From assembly GCA_013327885.1 (NCBI GenBank), contig JABUMY010000001.1:434001-498000 (forward strand): a DNA stretch of 64,000 bases. The letters run 5' to 3'. The DNA comes from Flavisolibacter longurius (GTDB lineage: Bacteria; Bacteroidota; Bacteroidia; Chitinophagales; Chitinophagaceae). The notes under the pieces are model-generated. The model was not told the origin of the DNA. It worked only from the letters and a program-made list of their open reading frames with translations, and did not search any database. Below are positions 47,301 to 55,221 of this stretch, in pieces. A program made the translations under genes and the position numbers. Each line of letters starts with the position of its first letter. Position 1 is the stretch's first letter.

Positions 47301-47741
47301 CCGGACGATTACGTGGAAAATATATCGGAGCGTCTTTCGCTCTATTCCCGACTGGATAATTGCGAGAACGAAGAAGAACTGCAAGCCATGGAAACAGAAC
47401 TGACCGACCGGTTTGGTGCCCTGCCGCCACCGGTGCAGGAATTGTTTGTAACCGTGCGTTGCCGCAGGCTGGCCGTGGAACTGGGCTTTGAAAGACTGAT
47501 CCTGAAGAACGATTCGCTCAAATGCTATTTTATCAACCGTCCCGATTCGCCCTATTTCGAATCGGAACTTTTCAATAATATTCTTCAATACCTGCAAACC
47601 GGTACCAATAAGGCAAAACTGAAACAGGTAGGCAAAATGTTCATGATCGTGGTGGAGCCGGCAAGGGACATGCAGGATGTGCACAGCTTTTTAAAGAGGA
47701 TGCATGCCAACGTTGTGCAGAACGTAGCGGCTGGGTTGTAA
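44328..47741 (+). CDS. mfd: Transcription-repair coupling factor
   Basis: 1137 residues. UvrB-homology region at the N-terminus, RNA-polymerase interaction domain around [20 protein letters not shown], and an SF2 translocase with Walker [11 protein letters not shown] (near 600), DEEQ box (near 700) and GRVGRS motif VI (near 872). The C-terminal TRCF domain begins near [13 protein letters not shown]. It removes RNA polymerase stalled at lesions and recruits UvrA. Full length, monocistronic. Confidence 0.97.
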   Translation: MSAGALLEKYKVDPRLFQLADKLTFSQPEKVILKNLFGSASQFVAAGIFLHPSCAQLNHVFICNDAEEAAYFHNTLENLTAALNLHYFPSSYKNRKNYRLLNASHVMLRTEALTKFSSQTGNRVGALVTYPEAVFEKVVISKAISENIIHLKAGDEIDPDSLYARLVDYGFERTDFVYEPGQFAVRGGILDIYSFGNEKPYRVELFGNDVDSIRIIDPETQLSERRLLQVSIIPNVETQFEEEEKVSLLQFLPENTIVWIQDEEMLREKLLTAEEDLELFLSTVQPNVKEKEEEQEDKLVKKEVKPEEFITAQSFFDDLPSRHAVYFGYEKPEAFDAEISFRTKSQPAFNRQFDRLIADLKAWEAKGFELNIFAENPKQLERLYTIFKDLKEEITFNPIATSIHEGYIDEDLKLVCYTDHQIFQRYHKYRVKQAYNKNKALTLRALRELQPGDYVTHIDHGVGVYSGLQKIEVAGKMQEAVRLIYKDKDILYVNINSLHKIAKYTGKEGTVPKVNKLGSDVWNRLKDKTKAKVKEIAIDLIRLYAQRKAQNGFQHTPDTYLQTELEASFIYEDTPDQSKATLDVKKDMESPSPMDRLVCGDVGFGKTEIAVRAAFKSVVDGKQAAVLVPTTILAFQHYKTFSERLKDFPVTVDYVNRFKSAKEKKETYKKLEEGKVDIIIGTHAILGKDVKFKNLGLLIIDEEQKFGVAHKEKIKTLRTNVDALTLTATPIPRTLQFSLMGARDLSIINTPPPNRQPIQTEVRVFNQDFIREAIYYETERGGQVFFIHNRVQNLAEMSSIIQGLCPDLGIGWAHGQLEGHELEERIMDFIDKKYDVLVCTNIVESGVDIPNVNTILVNNAHQFGLSDLHQLRGRVGRSNKKAFCYLLAPPMSTLPNDSRKRLQTLEQHSELGSGFQIAMRDLDIRGAGNLLGGEQSGFMAEIGFEMYQKILAEAIRELKRTEFKDLFKEEISKQDDFVQDCTIDTDLEILIPDDYVENISERLSLYSRLDNCENEEELQAMETELTDRFGALPPPVQELFVTVRCRRLAVELGFERLILKNDSLKCYFINRPDSPYFESELFNNILQYLQTGTNKAKLKQVGKMFMIVVEPARDMQDVHSFLKRMHANVVQNVAAGL

Positions 47742-47846
47742 GAAAGGATCAAATTAAATTCTGATAAAATAATTGGCTGTTGGCTATTATTCTATTCCGC
47801 CAAAATGAAACCGGAATAAGACCTTTTCTTTTGTGGCCGGAAGAAT

Positions 47847-47854
47847 TAAATTTG
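47847..47854 (+). promoter_or_regulatory. -7 box (TAAATTTG) of the toxin-antitoxin operon
   Basis: Perfect TAnnTTTG ending 15 bases before the antitoxin ATG at 47870. A TTTG at 47830 is only 13 bases upstream, too close for a standard -33. Confidence 0.5.
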
Positions 47855-47869
47855 TAGAAAGACGGTTTT

Positions 47870-48091
47870 ATGGGTGCTACGCCTTTCGACAAAGAGTTGA
47901 TGCAATATTGGCCCGGCCTAACCGTGGCACAACAGGAAACGGTATTGCGTGTTATCAAATCAATGATTCATCCTGAATTGGATGTGAGTGTTGACCAATA
48001 CAACCGGGAAATTGATGAAGCTGTTGCAAGAGTTAACGCCAGGAAGTTTCAAACCCAGGACCAGGTTAAACAGGCGGCAAAAGATTGGTAA
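47870..48091 (+). CDS. Probable antitoxin of a ParE/RelE-type module
   Basis: 73 residues, small and charged, with a helical pattern (WPGLTVAQQETVLRVIKSMI, then EIDEAVARVNARKF). It resembles the short antitoxin-like proteins that precede ParE/RelE toxins in Bacteroidota; no DNA-binding domain is obvious. The assignment rests mainly on position: its TAA overlaps the ATG of the next gene (TAATG at 48089-48093), which is a RelE/ParE toxin broken by a frameshift. Confidence 0.6.
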   Translation: MGATPFDKELMQYWPGLTVAQQETVLRVIKSMIHPELDVSVDQYNREIDEAVARVNARKFQTQDQVKQAAKDW

Positions 48092-48388
48092 TGCCTGTCC
48101 GGGTAATCAAATGGGATGAAGAAGCAGTAGCAGCTTTCAAGGCTGCCATAACCTATATCCGTAAACGATCGCCGCAAAATGCTGACAGCGTAAAGCAAGA
48201 TATCCTTCAAAAAATAGATAGTCTCGCCACACCCTGAAATGTACCCTCCGGATAAATGGAAGGAAAAGAATCAAAAACAATTTCGTGCTTTTGAATTACA
48301 CCGTTTTCGAATCAGCTATAAGGTAACAAATGACGAGATCATTATTGCCCGGTTTCGTCACGCAAGCCAGCAGCCGGAATCTTATTGA
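48091..48388 (+). pseudogene. RelE/ParE-family toxin, frameshifted
   Basis: The first frame (48091-48237) encodes MPVRVIKWDEEAVAAFKAA and on to IDSLATP, then stops at TGA. The second frame (48239-48388) continues with MYPPDKWKEKNQ, AFELHRFRISYKV and IIIARFRHASQQPESY. Together they make one ParE/RelE toxin of about 98 residues, with the family's PE.YPPDK and RISY motifs split at the junction. The lesion lies at about 48230-48236 and is a 1-base gain or 2-base loss. The C-terminal half, which normally carries the active residues, would not be made in frame. The gene overlaps the antitoxin stop codon. Confidence 0.75.
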
Positions 48389-48420
48389 TTACCGAAATTC
48401 TTAAAACAGGAAACGTCTTT

Positions 48421-48858
48421 TTAACGGTTGGTGGTAGTCGGCACGGCAATGCTGGTGAACGGCAGCAAGAACGAGCTGAGGAACATGATGTAAAACCCGG
48501 TGCCGAATGACTGCAGGGTCTGGCCAACGTTTTCTCCTGCCTGCGTCATGTTGAATATGATAAAAGCAATGATGGCAAAAAACGGGATCAGGTTGAACAG
48601 CACCGTTGTGGTTTTGCGCAGCACAGAAGCAACCAAGAGGTAGATCACACAAACAATAACAATGATCATGCAAATGGTCATCACCAGCGTGGATGTGGGT
48701 TGATTGGCAGCGCCGCGGATATTTTTAAAGCCGCTGGTAAGCAGGGCCCAGGCACTAACCGCCGTATCGTTATACATGGTTTCGGTATACAGCGGCAGGA
48801 AAAAAGCCGCTAAAATGGCGAGACTCAATACAATACGAAGGATATTTTGGTTTTCCAT
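48421..48858 (-). CDS. Small unknown membrane protein
   Basis: 145 residues with four predicted membrane helices (about 8-23, 58-82, 84-105, 116-137). The loop after the first helix is polar (YTETMYNDTAVSAWAL), and the C-terminus is short and soluble. No family recognised. It lies downstream of scpA on the same strand with a 114-base gap and no obvious terminator, so it may be co-transcribed. Confidence 0.65.
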   Translation of the reverse strand: MENQNILRIVLSLAILAAFFLPLYTETMYNDTAVSAWALLTSGFKNIRGAANQPTSTLVMTICMIIVIVCVIYLLVASVLRKTTTVLFNLIPFFAIIAFIIFNMTQAGENVGQTLQSFGTGFYIMFLSSFLLPFTSIAVPTTTNR

Positions 48859-48972
48859 GCTTTCAGAATTTTGCGAAAAGGTAGAAACTGTTGAGCGTAT
48901 TTACAAATATTGCCAAGTCGCTATTGACAAACCTGTGGAAAGGTTTTTTATTGTTAAAACATCATTTCTGCT

Positions 48973-49755
48973 TTACAGAAGCCGCATGTGCTCTTCATCT
49001 GTCAACCCTTCTTCGGTTTCGTTGTACTCCACCAAAAAGTTGTTGCGGCCTTCACCAACAATGATCCGCAGGTATTTTCCCTGTACCAGTTCCAGCATCG
49101 ACAAAAAGGTAAAAATGGCGTGTACCCGGTTCTCTACCTGCTCAAATATTTTTTCAAACGAAAGGGTCCGTTCCCGTTGTGCCAGCGAGATCATATTGGA
49201 GCGACTGGCCTCCATGCTGTAATTGTACCGCACCACGGTGTGGGTGGGTTTGTTCATCCGGTCGTGGTAGCGCTGCATTACCCGTTCAAACGCTTTCATC
49301 AGCTTAAAAATGGTAATGGTTTGCACTTCGGTGCCTTCGCTGGCTTCTTCGCCAATATGCGACAACTCTTTTTGAATGTTGCCCCGCTTTGCCATCAGCA
49401 GGCGCTCGGCTTCCAGCTGCACCATCTCCGCAGAGGCTTCCTTGTACTTTTTGTATTCAAGGATCTTGTCTACCAGTTCCTGCCGTGGGTCAATTTCGTT
49501 GCCCTGAGCATCCAACTCCTTGCGGGGCAGCAGCATTTTGGCCTTGATGCGCATGAGGGTGGAAATAAAAAGAATGAACTCGCTGCTCAATTCAATGTTC
49601 AGCGTTTCCTGCTGGTGAATAAACGCCAGGAAATCGTTGATGATCCTGGTAATTGGAATATTATAAATATCCAGTTCGTCCCGCTCAATAAAGAACAAGA
49701 GCAGGTCAAATGGTCCTTCAAATTGGGGAAGTTTTATCTGGTAGGTTGAACTCAC
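48973..49755 (-). CDS. scpA: Segregation and condensation protein A
   Basis: 260 residues. The N-terminus YQIKLPQFEGPFDLLLFFIERDELDIYNIPI is the conserved ScpA Smc-head-binding helix region, followed by IKAKMLLPRKE. The C-terminal winged-helix part contains FLSMLELVQGKYLRI. ScpA is the kleisin that links Smc and ScpB in chromosome condensation. scpB and smc are not in this window. Confidence 0.93.
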   Translation of the reverse strand: MSSTYQIKLPQFEGPFDLLLFFIERDELDIYNIPITRIINDFLAFIHQQETLNIELSSEFILFISTLMRIKAKMLLPRKELDAQGNEIDPRQELVDKILEYKKYKEASAEMVQLEAERLLMAKRGNIQKELSHIGEEASEGTEVQTITIFKLMKAFERVMQRYHDRMNKPTHTVVRYNYSMEASRSNMISLAQRERTLSFEKIFEQVENRVHAIFTFLSMLELVQGKYLRIIVGEGRNNFLVEYNETEEGLTDEEHMRLL

Positions 49756-49781
49756 AGGAAAGCTTGTTTAAAAAAATGAAA

Positions 49782-49807
49782 AGTCCCGCTTTATTGAAAA
49801 CGGGACT
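49782..49807 (-). terminator. Intrinsic terminator of mscL
   Basis: On the minus strand AGTCCCG / CGGGACT forms a 7-bp stem with a 12-base loop and is followed by TTTCATTTTTTT. It separates mscL from scpA. Confidence 0.75.
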
Positions 49808-49918
49808 GTTCAAAAATAGCGTTTCTTCAGCAAAATCGACAAGGAAGCCTTGCGGGGCAATGATTTCCGTGAAATGTGCCGGAACTCTCTCACCAAATTA
49901 GCCTGCTTTGTTAGCTAC

Positions 49919-50302
49919 TTATCGCTTCAACGAATCGCGGATCTCCATCAGTAACTTTTCCTGCAGGGAATATTCGGGAGCTTTGGGGGCCGCTGCCGGG
50001 TCTTCTTTTTTGCGCTTGAGCCTATTCATGGCTTGTACAATCATAAAAAGAACAAAAGCAATAATTAAGAAACTGATAATGGCCGAAAGGAATTTACCGT
50101 ATTTCACGGCTCCCCACGAGAGTTCTTCTAGGTTTTTGGCACCGGCGGCTTCCAGGGCAGGCGTGAGCAACAACGGTGTGATAATGTGCTCTACCAATGA
50201 TGTGACAATGGCGCCGAAGGCCGCACCAATGATGACGGCGATGGCCAGGTCAACTACATTGCCTTTGAGCGCAAACTCTTTGAATTCCTTTACAAGTCCC
50301 AT
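49919..50302 (-). CDS. mscL: Large-conductance mechanosensitive channel
   Basis: 127 residues, normal length. The N-terminal amphipathic helix LVKEFKEFALKGNVVDLAIA leads into TM1 (AVIIGAAFGAIVTSLVEHII). TM2 is FLIIAFVLFMIVQAM and the C-terminal helix bundle is charged (RLKRKKEDPA). It opens under membrane tension to release osmolytes during hypo-osmotic shock. Single-gene unit with a terminator. Confidence 0.95.
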   Translation of the reverse strand: MGLVKEFKEFALKGNVVDLAIAVIIGAAFGAIVTSLVEHIITPLLLTPALEAAGAKNLEELSWGAVKYGKFLSAIISFLIIAFVLFMIVQAMNRLKRKKEDPAAAPKAPEYSLQEKLLMEIRDSLKR

Positions 50303-50349
50303 GGTATTTTGTTTTTGTTAACAACTAAATTACGAATTCACGGTTCAGA

Positions 50350-51099
50350 TTAATCTGTTTTTTCTTTGGCAGCAGGGTATTGCATGTTTAGCCCTGTCAG
50401 CACGTTCACCAGGGTTTGTGTGATCAGGTATTCTTTGTACCAGTTTTGGTCGGCTGGTACAATGGTCCAGGGAACGGCATTGCAGTTTTCAAACATATCT
50501 TCGTACAGGCTGCGGTAGGTATCCCATAATTGGGCTTCCTTAAAATCGTTAGCATTGTATTTCCACGCTTTCTCGGGGTTGTGCACCCTTTCGTTCAAGC
50601 GTTCCTGTTGCTCTTCCGGTGAAATATGGAGGTAAAACTTCAATATGTGGGTGTTGCTCTGCTCTTCCAGCATCTGCTCAAAATCGTTGATGGCCCGAAA
50701 GCGCTTTTTTGCCATTTCATCATCGCACCAACCTTTTGCCCTTGTTACCAATACGTCTTCGTAATGGCTCCGGTTAAAAACCTGTATCATGCCTTTTGCC
50801 GGCGTGTGGCGGTGAATGCGCCATAAAAAATCATGGCCCGCTTCTTCCTCCGTTGGCACCTTGAACGATTTTACCTGCACACCCTGGGGATTGACACCGC
50901 TGAAAACATTGCGAATGGCGCCGTCCTTGCCGCTGGCATCCATCCCTTGCAGAACAACCAGGATGGCATGTTTACTTTCGGCATAAAGAAGGTTTTGCAG
51001 GGTGTTCAACTGCTCTTTCAGTTGTTCGGTCAGCTCTTTGGTCTTTTTCTTATCGAGGTCTTCCGGGGCCCGGGTAGTGAGGGTTTGGAGTTTTGCCAT
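50350..51099 (-). CDS. Polyphosphate kinase 2 family protein (polyP:nucleotide phosphotransferase)
   Basis: 249 residues, one PPK2 domain. Walker A GMDASGKDG at 52-60, the lid region RIHRHTPAKG, and the Walker B-like FNRSHYEDVLVTR from 108. Family members transfer phosphate between polyphosphate and nucleoside mono- or diphosphates; the single-domain form does not reveal the preferred nucleotide. Its start is 46 bases from the divergent EamA gene. Confidence 0.9.
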   Translation of the reverse strand: MAKLQTLTTRAPEDLDKKKTKELTEQLKEQLNTLQNLLYAESKHAILVVLQGMDASGKDGAIRNVFSGVNPQGVQVKSFKVPTEEEAGHDFLWRIHRHTPAKGMIQVFNRSHYEDVLVTRAKGWCDDEMAKKRFRAINDFEQMLEEQSNTHILKFYLHISPEEQQERLNERVHNPEKAWKYNANDFKEAQLWDTYRSLYEDMFENCNAVPWTIVPADQNWYKEYLITQTLVNVLTGLNMQYPAAKEKTD

Positions 51100-51145
51100 A
51101 AAAAATCTTGTATTTAAACAGGAAGCTACCGCACTTTTGCATCTT

Positions 51146-52006
51146 ATGCAAAATCAAAAGGCCGGCAGCTGGATATTATTTACTGTTTTGGCGCTGTTGT
51201 GGGGAAGTTCTTTTATCCTGATGAAGGAAGGCGCTAAAAACCTAACCGGCTGGCAGATCGGAGGGATTCGCATCCTGGCGGCATCGGTTGTTTTTTTACC
51301 CTTTGCCGTGGCGGCCATCCGTAAGATACCTGCCTCGAAAATTCCGCTTATTGTCTTGACAGGTGTATTGGGCAATCTTTTCCCGGCCTTCCTCTTTGGC
51401 ATTGCCATTCAGCAGCAGATCCAAAGTTCACTGGCCGGCATTCTTAATTCGCTTACACCGCTATTTGTAATCATTATTGGCGCCTTATTTTTTAAAAAGC
51501 TGGTGCCGCGGCAAAAAGTGGTTGGTGTACTCATTGGCTTTGTGGGACTGGTGCTGCTCAGCATTTCCCGTGGACCGGTTACGCTCAGCGAAGTTGGCTT
51601 TACCCTGCTGATCCTGCTGGCTACACTTTTTTATGGGTTGAACGTAAACATCATCACCACGTATCTCAAAGGTGTCGACCCTTTCCGCATGGCAACGGTT
51701 TCCATTGCCTCCCTTTTTCTGCCAACGTTGATTGTGCTGCTTTTGAATCCTGTATCGCTTGCTACGGACGCCGAGCGGCAAAGCGTAGCAGCCTGCGTGG
51801 CCTTGGGAATTCTAAGCAGTTCTGTGGCCACCGCCCTGTATTATATCCTTATTAAAAAAGCAGGAGGTCTGTTTGCATCGCTGGTTACTTACGCGGTGCC
51901 TGTTGTGGCTATTTTCTGGGGATTGTTGTTTGGCGAAGAAATCAGCCTCTTGCAGGTAGGTTGCCTGGGTGTGATTTTGGGTGGGGTTTACCTGGCAAAT
52001 AAATAG
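51146..52006 (+). CDS. EamA-family (DMT superfamily) transporter
   Basis: 286 residues from MQNQKAGSWILFTVLALLW; the longer open frame upstream overlaps the PPK2 gene and lacks family similarity. Ten membrane helices in two EamA repeats (the first from about 8, the second from about 155). Probable metabolite exporter or importer; substrate unknown. The G of its TAG stop is the first base of an 8-base repeat array. Confidence 0.88.
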   Translation: MQNQKAGSWILFTVLALLWGSSFILMKEGAKNLTGWQIGGIRILAASVVFLPFAVAAIRKIPASKIPLIVLTGVLGNLFPAFLFGIAIQQQIQSSLAGILNSLTPLFVIIIGALFFKKLVPRQKVVGVLIGFVGLVLLSISRGPVTLSEVGFTLLILLATLFYGLNVNIITTYLKGVDPFRMATVSIASLFLPTLIVLLLNPVSLATDAERQSVAACVALGILSSSVATALYYILIKKAGGLFASLVTYAVPVVAIFWGLLFGEEISLLQVGCLGVILGGVYLANK

Positions 52007-52128
52007 CTCACTGGTTCACTTGTTCACAAGTTTACAAGTCAATAGAAAAAAGAAAGCCTTTCTGATTTAAAAATTCAGAAAGGCTTTTAAAAACTAGTGA
52101 ACTCGTGAACGAGTGAACTTGTAAACTT
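52006..52128. repeat. Inverted GTGAACTT octad arrays around a terminator
   Basis: Left arm 52006-52037: GCTCACTG, GTTCACTT, GTTCACAA, GTTTACAA. Right arm 52097-52128: GTGAACTC, GTGAACGA, GTGAACTT, GTAAACTT. The period is exactly 8 in both. They lie between the stop codons of two convergent genes, and the terminator at 52045-52091 sits between the arms. Confidence 0.9.
52045..52091. terminator. Bidirectional terminator between the EamA gene and frr
   Basis: A 13-bp perfect stem (AAAGCCTTTCTGA / TCAGAAAGGCTTT) with a 9-base loop, A-rich on its left and T-rich then A-rich on its right, so it can end both convergent transcripts. Confidence 0.85.
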
Positions 52129-52131
52129 ATA

Positions 52132-52698
52132 TTACACCGCCATGATCTCTTTTTCCTTTGCTGCCAGGTGTTTGTCAATCACGTTGATGTAGCGGTTGGT
52201 CAGGTCCTGGATCTCTGTTTCGGCGTCTTTGGCGGCGTCTTCGCTCAGGCCGTTCTTTTGGGCTCTTTTAATGGCTTCAATGGCATCGCGGCGAATGTTA
52301 CGAACCGCCACTTTTGAATGTTCGCCTTCTCCCAGGCAACGCTTTACTAGTTCCTTGCGGCGCTCTTCGGTCAGCGGTGGCAAAAACAGCCGAATGATGT
52401 TCCCGTCGTTTTGCGGGTTGATGCCAATATTTGAGTTGATGATGGCTCTTTCAATGGGTTGCAGCATGTTTTTTTCCCAGGGCTGAATGCTTAATGTGCG
52501 GGCATCCATTACCGTAATGTTGCCTACCTGGCTGATGGGCATGGGAGAGCCGTAATAATCTACGGTGATGCCATCCAGCATTTGCGGGTTCGCTTTGCCG
52601 GCCCTGATCTTCACCAATTCAGCTTCCAGGTGACCGATCGCTTTTTTCATGGAATCTTCCGCAAGTGAAAGGGTTGACGACACGTCTTCTGTTGACAT
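52132..52698 (-). CDS. frr: Ribosome recycling factor
   Basis: 188 residues, normal length. Three-helix-bundle and beta-sandwich signature: KAIGHLEAELVKIRAGKANP, VDYYGSPMPISQVGNI and INPQNDGNIIRLFLPPLTEERR, then DLTNRYINVIDKHLAAKEKE. It splits post-termination ribosomes together with EF-G. It follows the WecA/MraY-type gene by 54 bases, with a TAATTTTG box between them. Confidence 0.96.
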   Translation of the reverse strand: MSTEDVSSTLSLAEDSMKKAIGHLEAELVKIRAGKANPQMLDGITVDYYGSPMPISQVGNITVMDARTLSIQPWEKNMLQPIERAIINSNIGINPQNDGNIIRLFLPPLTEERRKELVKRCLGEGEHSKVAVRNIRRDAIEAIKRAQKNGLSEDAAKDAETEIQDLTNRYINVIDKHLAAKEKEIMAV

Positions 52699-52720
52699 AC
52701 GAAGGAATTTTTTTGTCCCG

Positions 52721-52728
52721 CAAAATTA
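52721..52728 (-). promoter_or_regulatory. -7 box (TAATTTTG) of frr
   Basis: Plus-strand CAAAATTA reads TAATTTTG on the minus strand, a perfect TAnnTTTG, 22 bases upstream of the frr start codon. Confidence 0.55.
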
Positions 52729-52752
52729 AGGAAGAAGCAATGAAAAGAAGGC

Positions 52753-53886
52753 CTATTGCTCGGCAACAGCCGCTTCATCATTCTTAAAAGCTACAATTTT
52801 GCTGGCTTTGTGGTCGGTGACCTGGCCATGGGAAGTGCTTGCCACAACCATCACAGGACGCTTGCGCCAGAATTGCAACAAAACCACCAGCGAATACGAG
52901 GTGCAAACCATGGTGCAAAGCAGGATGGTAGAACCCATCGAGCGGCCGGCGTAAGCCAGGGCAATAAAGCTGGCATTGATCAACAGGCATACAAGGGTAA
53001 CCTGCCTGTGGTTCAGGCCACGGTCGAGCAGGAGGTGATGAATATGATTGCGGTCGGGAGAAAACGGCGACCGGCCCTTGCTGATCCGAACACTGAACAC
53101 CCGCAGGGTATCCAGCAGCGGAACCAGCAAAATAGAAAAGCCAATGGCTACCGATGAGGTGAGCGGGAATGAACCGTTAACGGAATCGGCTACCGTTATG
53201 AATTTGATGACCAATATGGCGTTGACAAGACCCAGCAGCAGCGAACCGCTGTCGCCCATAAAGATTTTTGCCGGGTGATAATTGTAAACAAGAAAAGCGC
53301 AAAGGGCGCCGGTATATGCAAACGAAAGCATGGCGTAGGCAGGCATACCCGCCATGGCAAAGTAAGATCCGAAGACGGCTGTTGTTAAAATGCCAAGGCT
53401 TCCGGCCAGGCCGTCAATCCCGTCAATAAGGTTATACGCATTGACCACCACAACAATGGTCATGTAGGTCAGGGGATAAGAGATCGCATCCGGCAGATCG
53501 GTGATGCCTAAAAAGCCGTGCATGCTGTCGATGCGGATGCCGGCCAGGTGGATGACAATACCGGCGGCCAATAATTGTCCCAGGAATTTTTTGGAAGGCG
53601 AAAGAATAAGGATGTCATCCTTGATGCCCAAAAAGAACATCAAAAAGGCAGCGGCATAAAAATATTGAAACTCAGGATTCAGTTGAAGTGATACGCAGAG
53701 CATGAGGGAAAGCAGGAATCCAATAAAAATTCCAACCCCACCGAGAGAGGCAATTGGCTTGGTATGCAGCTTTCGTGCATCGGGTAAGTCAAATAGCCCT
53801 TTTTCGTCTGCAACACGGATAATAGTTGGTATAGCGATAAATGAGATCACAAATGCTACCGACCCAGTCAACAACATATTCATCAT
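52753..53886 (-). CDS. WecA/MraY-type undecaprenyl-phosphate sugar-1-phosphate transferase
   Basis: 377 residues with about eleven membrane helices. Catalytic motifs: RKLHTKPIASLGG near the N-terminus, NAYNLIDGIDGLAG (Asp-rich, Mg2+), FMGDSGSLLLG, and NHIHHLLLDRGL, which is typical of the WecA/TagO/WbpL group rather than MraY. It would attach the first sugar phosphate to undecaprenyl phosphate for a surface polysaccharide. No other polysaccharide gene is nearby. Confidence 0.88.
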   Translation of the reverse strand: MMNMLLTGSVAFVISFIAIPTIIRVADEKGLFDLPDARKLHTKPIASLGGVGIFIGFLLSLMLCVSLQLNPEFQYFYAAAFLMFFLGIKDDILILSPSKKFLGQLLAAGIVIHLAGIRIDSMHGFLGITDLPDAISYPLTYMTIVVVVNAYNLIDGIDGLAGSLGILTTAVFGSYFAMAGMPAYAMLSFAYTGALCAFLVYNYHPAKIFMGDSGSLLLGLVNAILVIKFITVADSVNGSFPLTSSVAIGFSILLVPLLDTLRVFSVRISKGRSPFSPDRNHIHHLLLDRGLNHRQVTLVCLLINASFIALAYAGRSMGSTILLCTMVCTSYSLVVLLQFWRKRPVMVVASTSHGQVTDHKASKIVAFKNDEAAVAEQ

Positions 53887-54098
53887 ACTGCAGGGTTATG
53901 GGATAAACAATTTGGTTTCATGCGTATCAGTCTTTCATGGTTACAAATACGGATTCTGCATGACAGACGCCATGACTCTTGAGCCGCAAAAGTAATAAGT
54001 AACAATGAGAATTTTTATAATAAAAAAGATTGCACTTTTGCACGGCAATAATTCAGGACCCGTTCTTGAAATCAAGGTTTCAACTCAATTAAAATTTT

Positions 54099-54935
54099 AT
54101 GCCAAGTCTTACGGAGATAGCATCGCAAGTTAGAAGAGACATTGTTCGCATGGTGCACGGATCTGCCAGCGGCCACCCCGGTGGCTCTTTGGGCTGCGCC
54201 GATTTGTTGACCGCCCTGTATTTTAAAGTGATGAACCACACCCCGCAGCCGTTTGACATGGATGCGAAAAACCAGGATGTGTTCATTCTTTCCAACGGGC
54301 ATATATCCCCGGTTTTTTATTCGGTACTGGCCCGCAGCGGTTATTTTGACGTGGCCGAGCTGGCTACTTTCCGGAAGATCAACTCCCGTCTGCAAGGACA
54401 CCCTACTACCCACGAAGGGCTGCCGGGTGTACGGGTGGCTACCGGTTCGTTAGGGCAAGGCATGAGCGTTGCCATTGGCGCGGCGCTGGCCAAAAAGCTG
54501 AACAACGATCAAAGCGTGGTGTATACGCTTCATGGCGATGGCGAGTTGCAGGAAGGACAAAACTGGGAAGCTATCATGTTTGCGCCCAACCACAACGTGG
54601 ACAACCTGGTGGTGACCATTGACTGGAACGGGCAACAGATCGACGGACCTACCTATAAAGTAAATGACCTTGGTAACATCCGCGAAAAATTCAATGCTTT
54701 TGGCTGGCATACCCTGGAAATGAACGGCAACGACATGGACGAAGTAGTGCACACGCTGGAAGAAGCAAAATCATTGGTAGGCAAAGGAAAACCCATTGCC
54801 ATCATTATGCGGACAATCATGGGTAAAGGCGTTGAGTTCATGGAAAACGACCACAACTGGCACGGCGTGGCTCCCAACGACGAGCAACTGGCCAAAGCCC
54901 TGGAGCAATTGCCGGAAACGATGGGAGACTATTAA
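54099..54935 (+). CDS. Transketolase, N-terminal (thiamine-diphosphate-binding) subunit
   Basis: 278 residues, matching only the first third to half of a full transketolase. TPP-binding features are HGSASGHPGGSLGCADLL, TGSLGQGMSVAIGAALA and the motif GDGELQEGQNWEA (GDG at 146-148) with IDWNGQQ (Asn177). It ends in a natural TAA. The partner with the Pyr and C-terminal domains, required for two-carbon transfer in the pentose phosphate pathway, is not adjacent: the next gene is on the other strand and unrelated. Confidence 0.92.
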   Translation: MPSLTEIASQVRRDIVRMVHGSASGHPGGSLGCADLLTALYFKVMNHTPQPFDMDAKNQDVFILSNGHISPVFYSVLARSGYFDVAELATFRKINSRLQGHPTTHEGLPGVRVATGSLGQGMSVAIGAALAKKLNNDQSVVYTLHGDGELQEGQNWEAIMFAPNHNVDNLVVTIDWNGQQIDGPTYKVNDLGNIREKFNAFGWHTLEMNGNDMDEVVHTLEEAKSLVGKGKPIAIIMRTIMGKGVEFMENDHNWHGVAPNDEQLAKALEQLPETMGDY

Positions 54936-55221
54936 AGCCTCCTGTCCCCCGGTGGGGGAATTTAGGCCGGTCACACTTTTTGCTGTTTTATTTTTCTTAC
55001 AGTGAAACGGTTTTGTTCGATTGCTGAATAGTATTACAGAAAGTACAAGAGTGCGACGCAACAAAAGCTTTAAAGTAGCACATCTGCTAAGTACATAAAA
55101 AGAAAAATGCCTGTTTTTGCGACAGGCATTTTTTATTGGTGGAAAGTTATTGGTTAATGAAAGGCTGAAAAAAGAAAAGTGGCAATGACCTAAGTTCCCT
55201 CACCGGGGGACAGGGGGCCGC
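54936..55221. repeat. Inverted GC-rich arms around a terminator, convergent spacer
   Basis: The left arm (54936-54968) contains CCTGTCCCCCGGTGGGGGAA. The right arm (55189-55221) read on the minus strand gives CCTGTCCCCCGGTGAGGGAA. The arms start directly at the stop codons of the two convergent genes. The 220 bases between them contain only the terminator at 55104. Confidence 0.8.
55104..55136. terminator. Bidirectional terminator between transketolase and the LolC/E-type gene
   Basis: An 11-bp perfect stem AAAATGCCTGT / ACAGGCATTTT with a 7-base loop, with T's on the right and A's on the left. Confidence 0.85.

Noticed and set aside
48091-48388. Programmed frameshifting of the toxin
   Set aside because: The junction (ACACCCTGAAATG) has no slippery heptamer or downstream structure; a mutation or sequencing error is the simpler reading.
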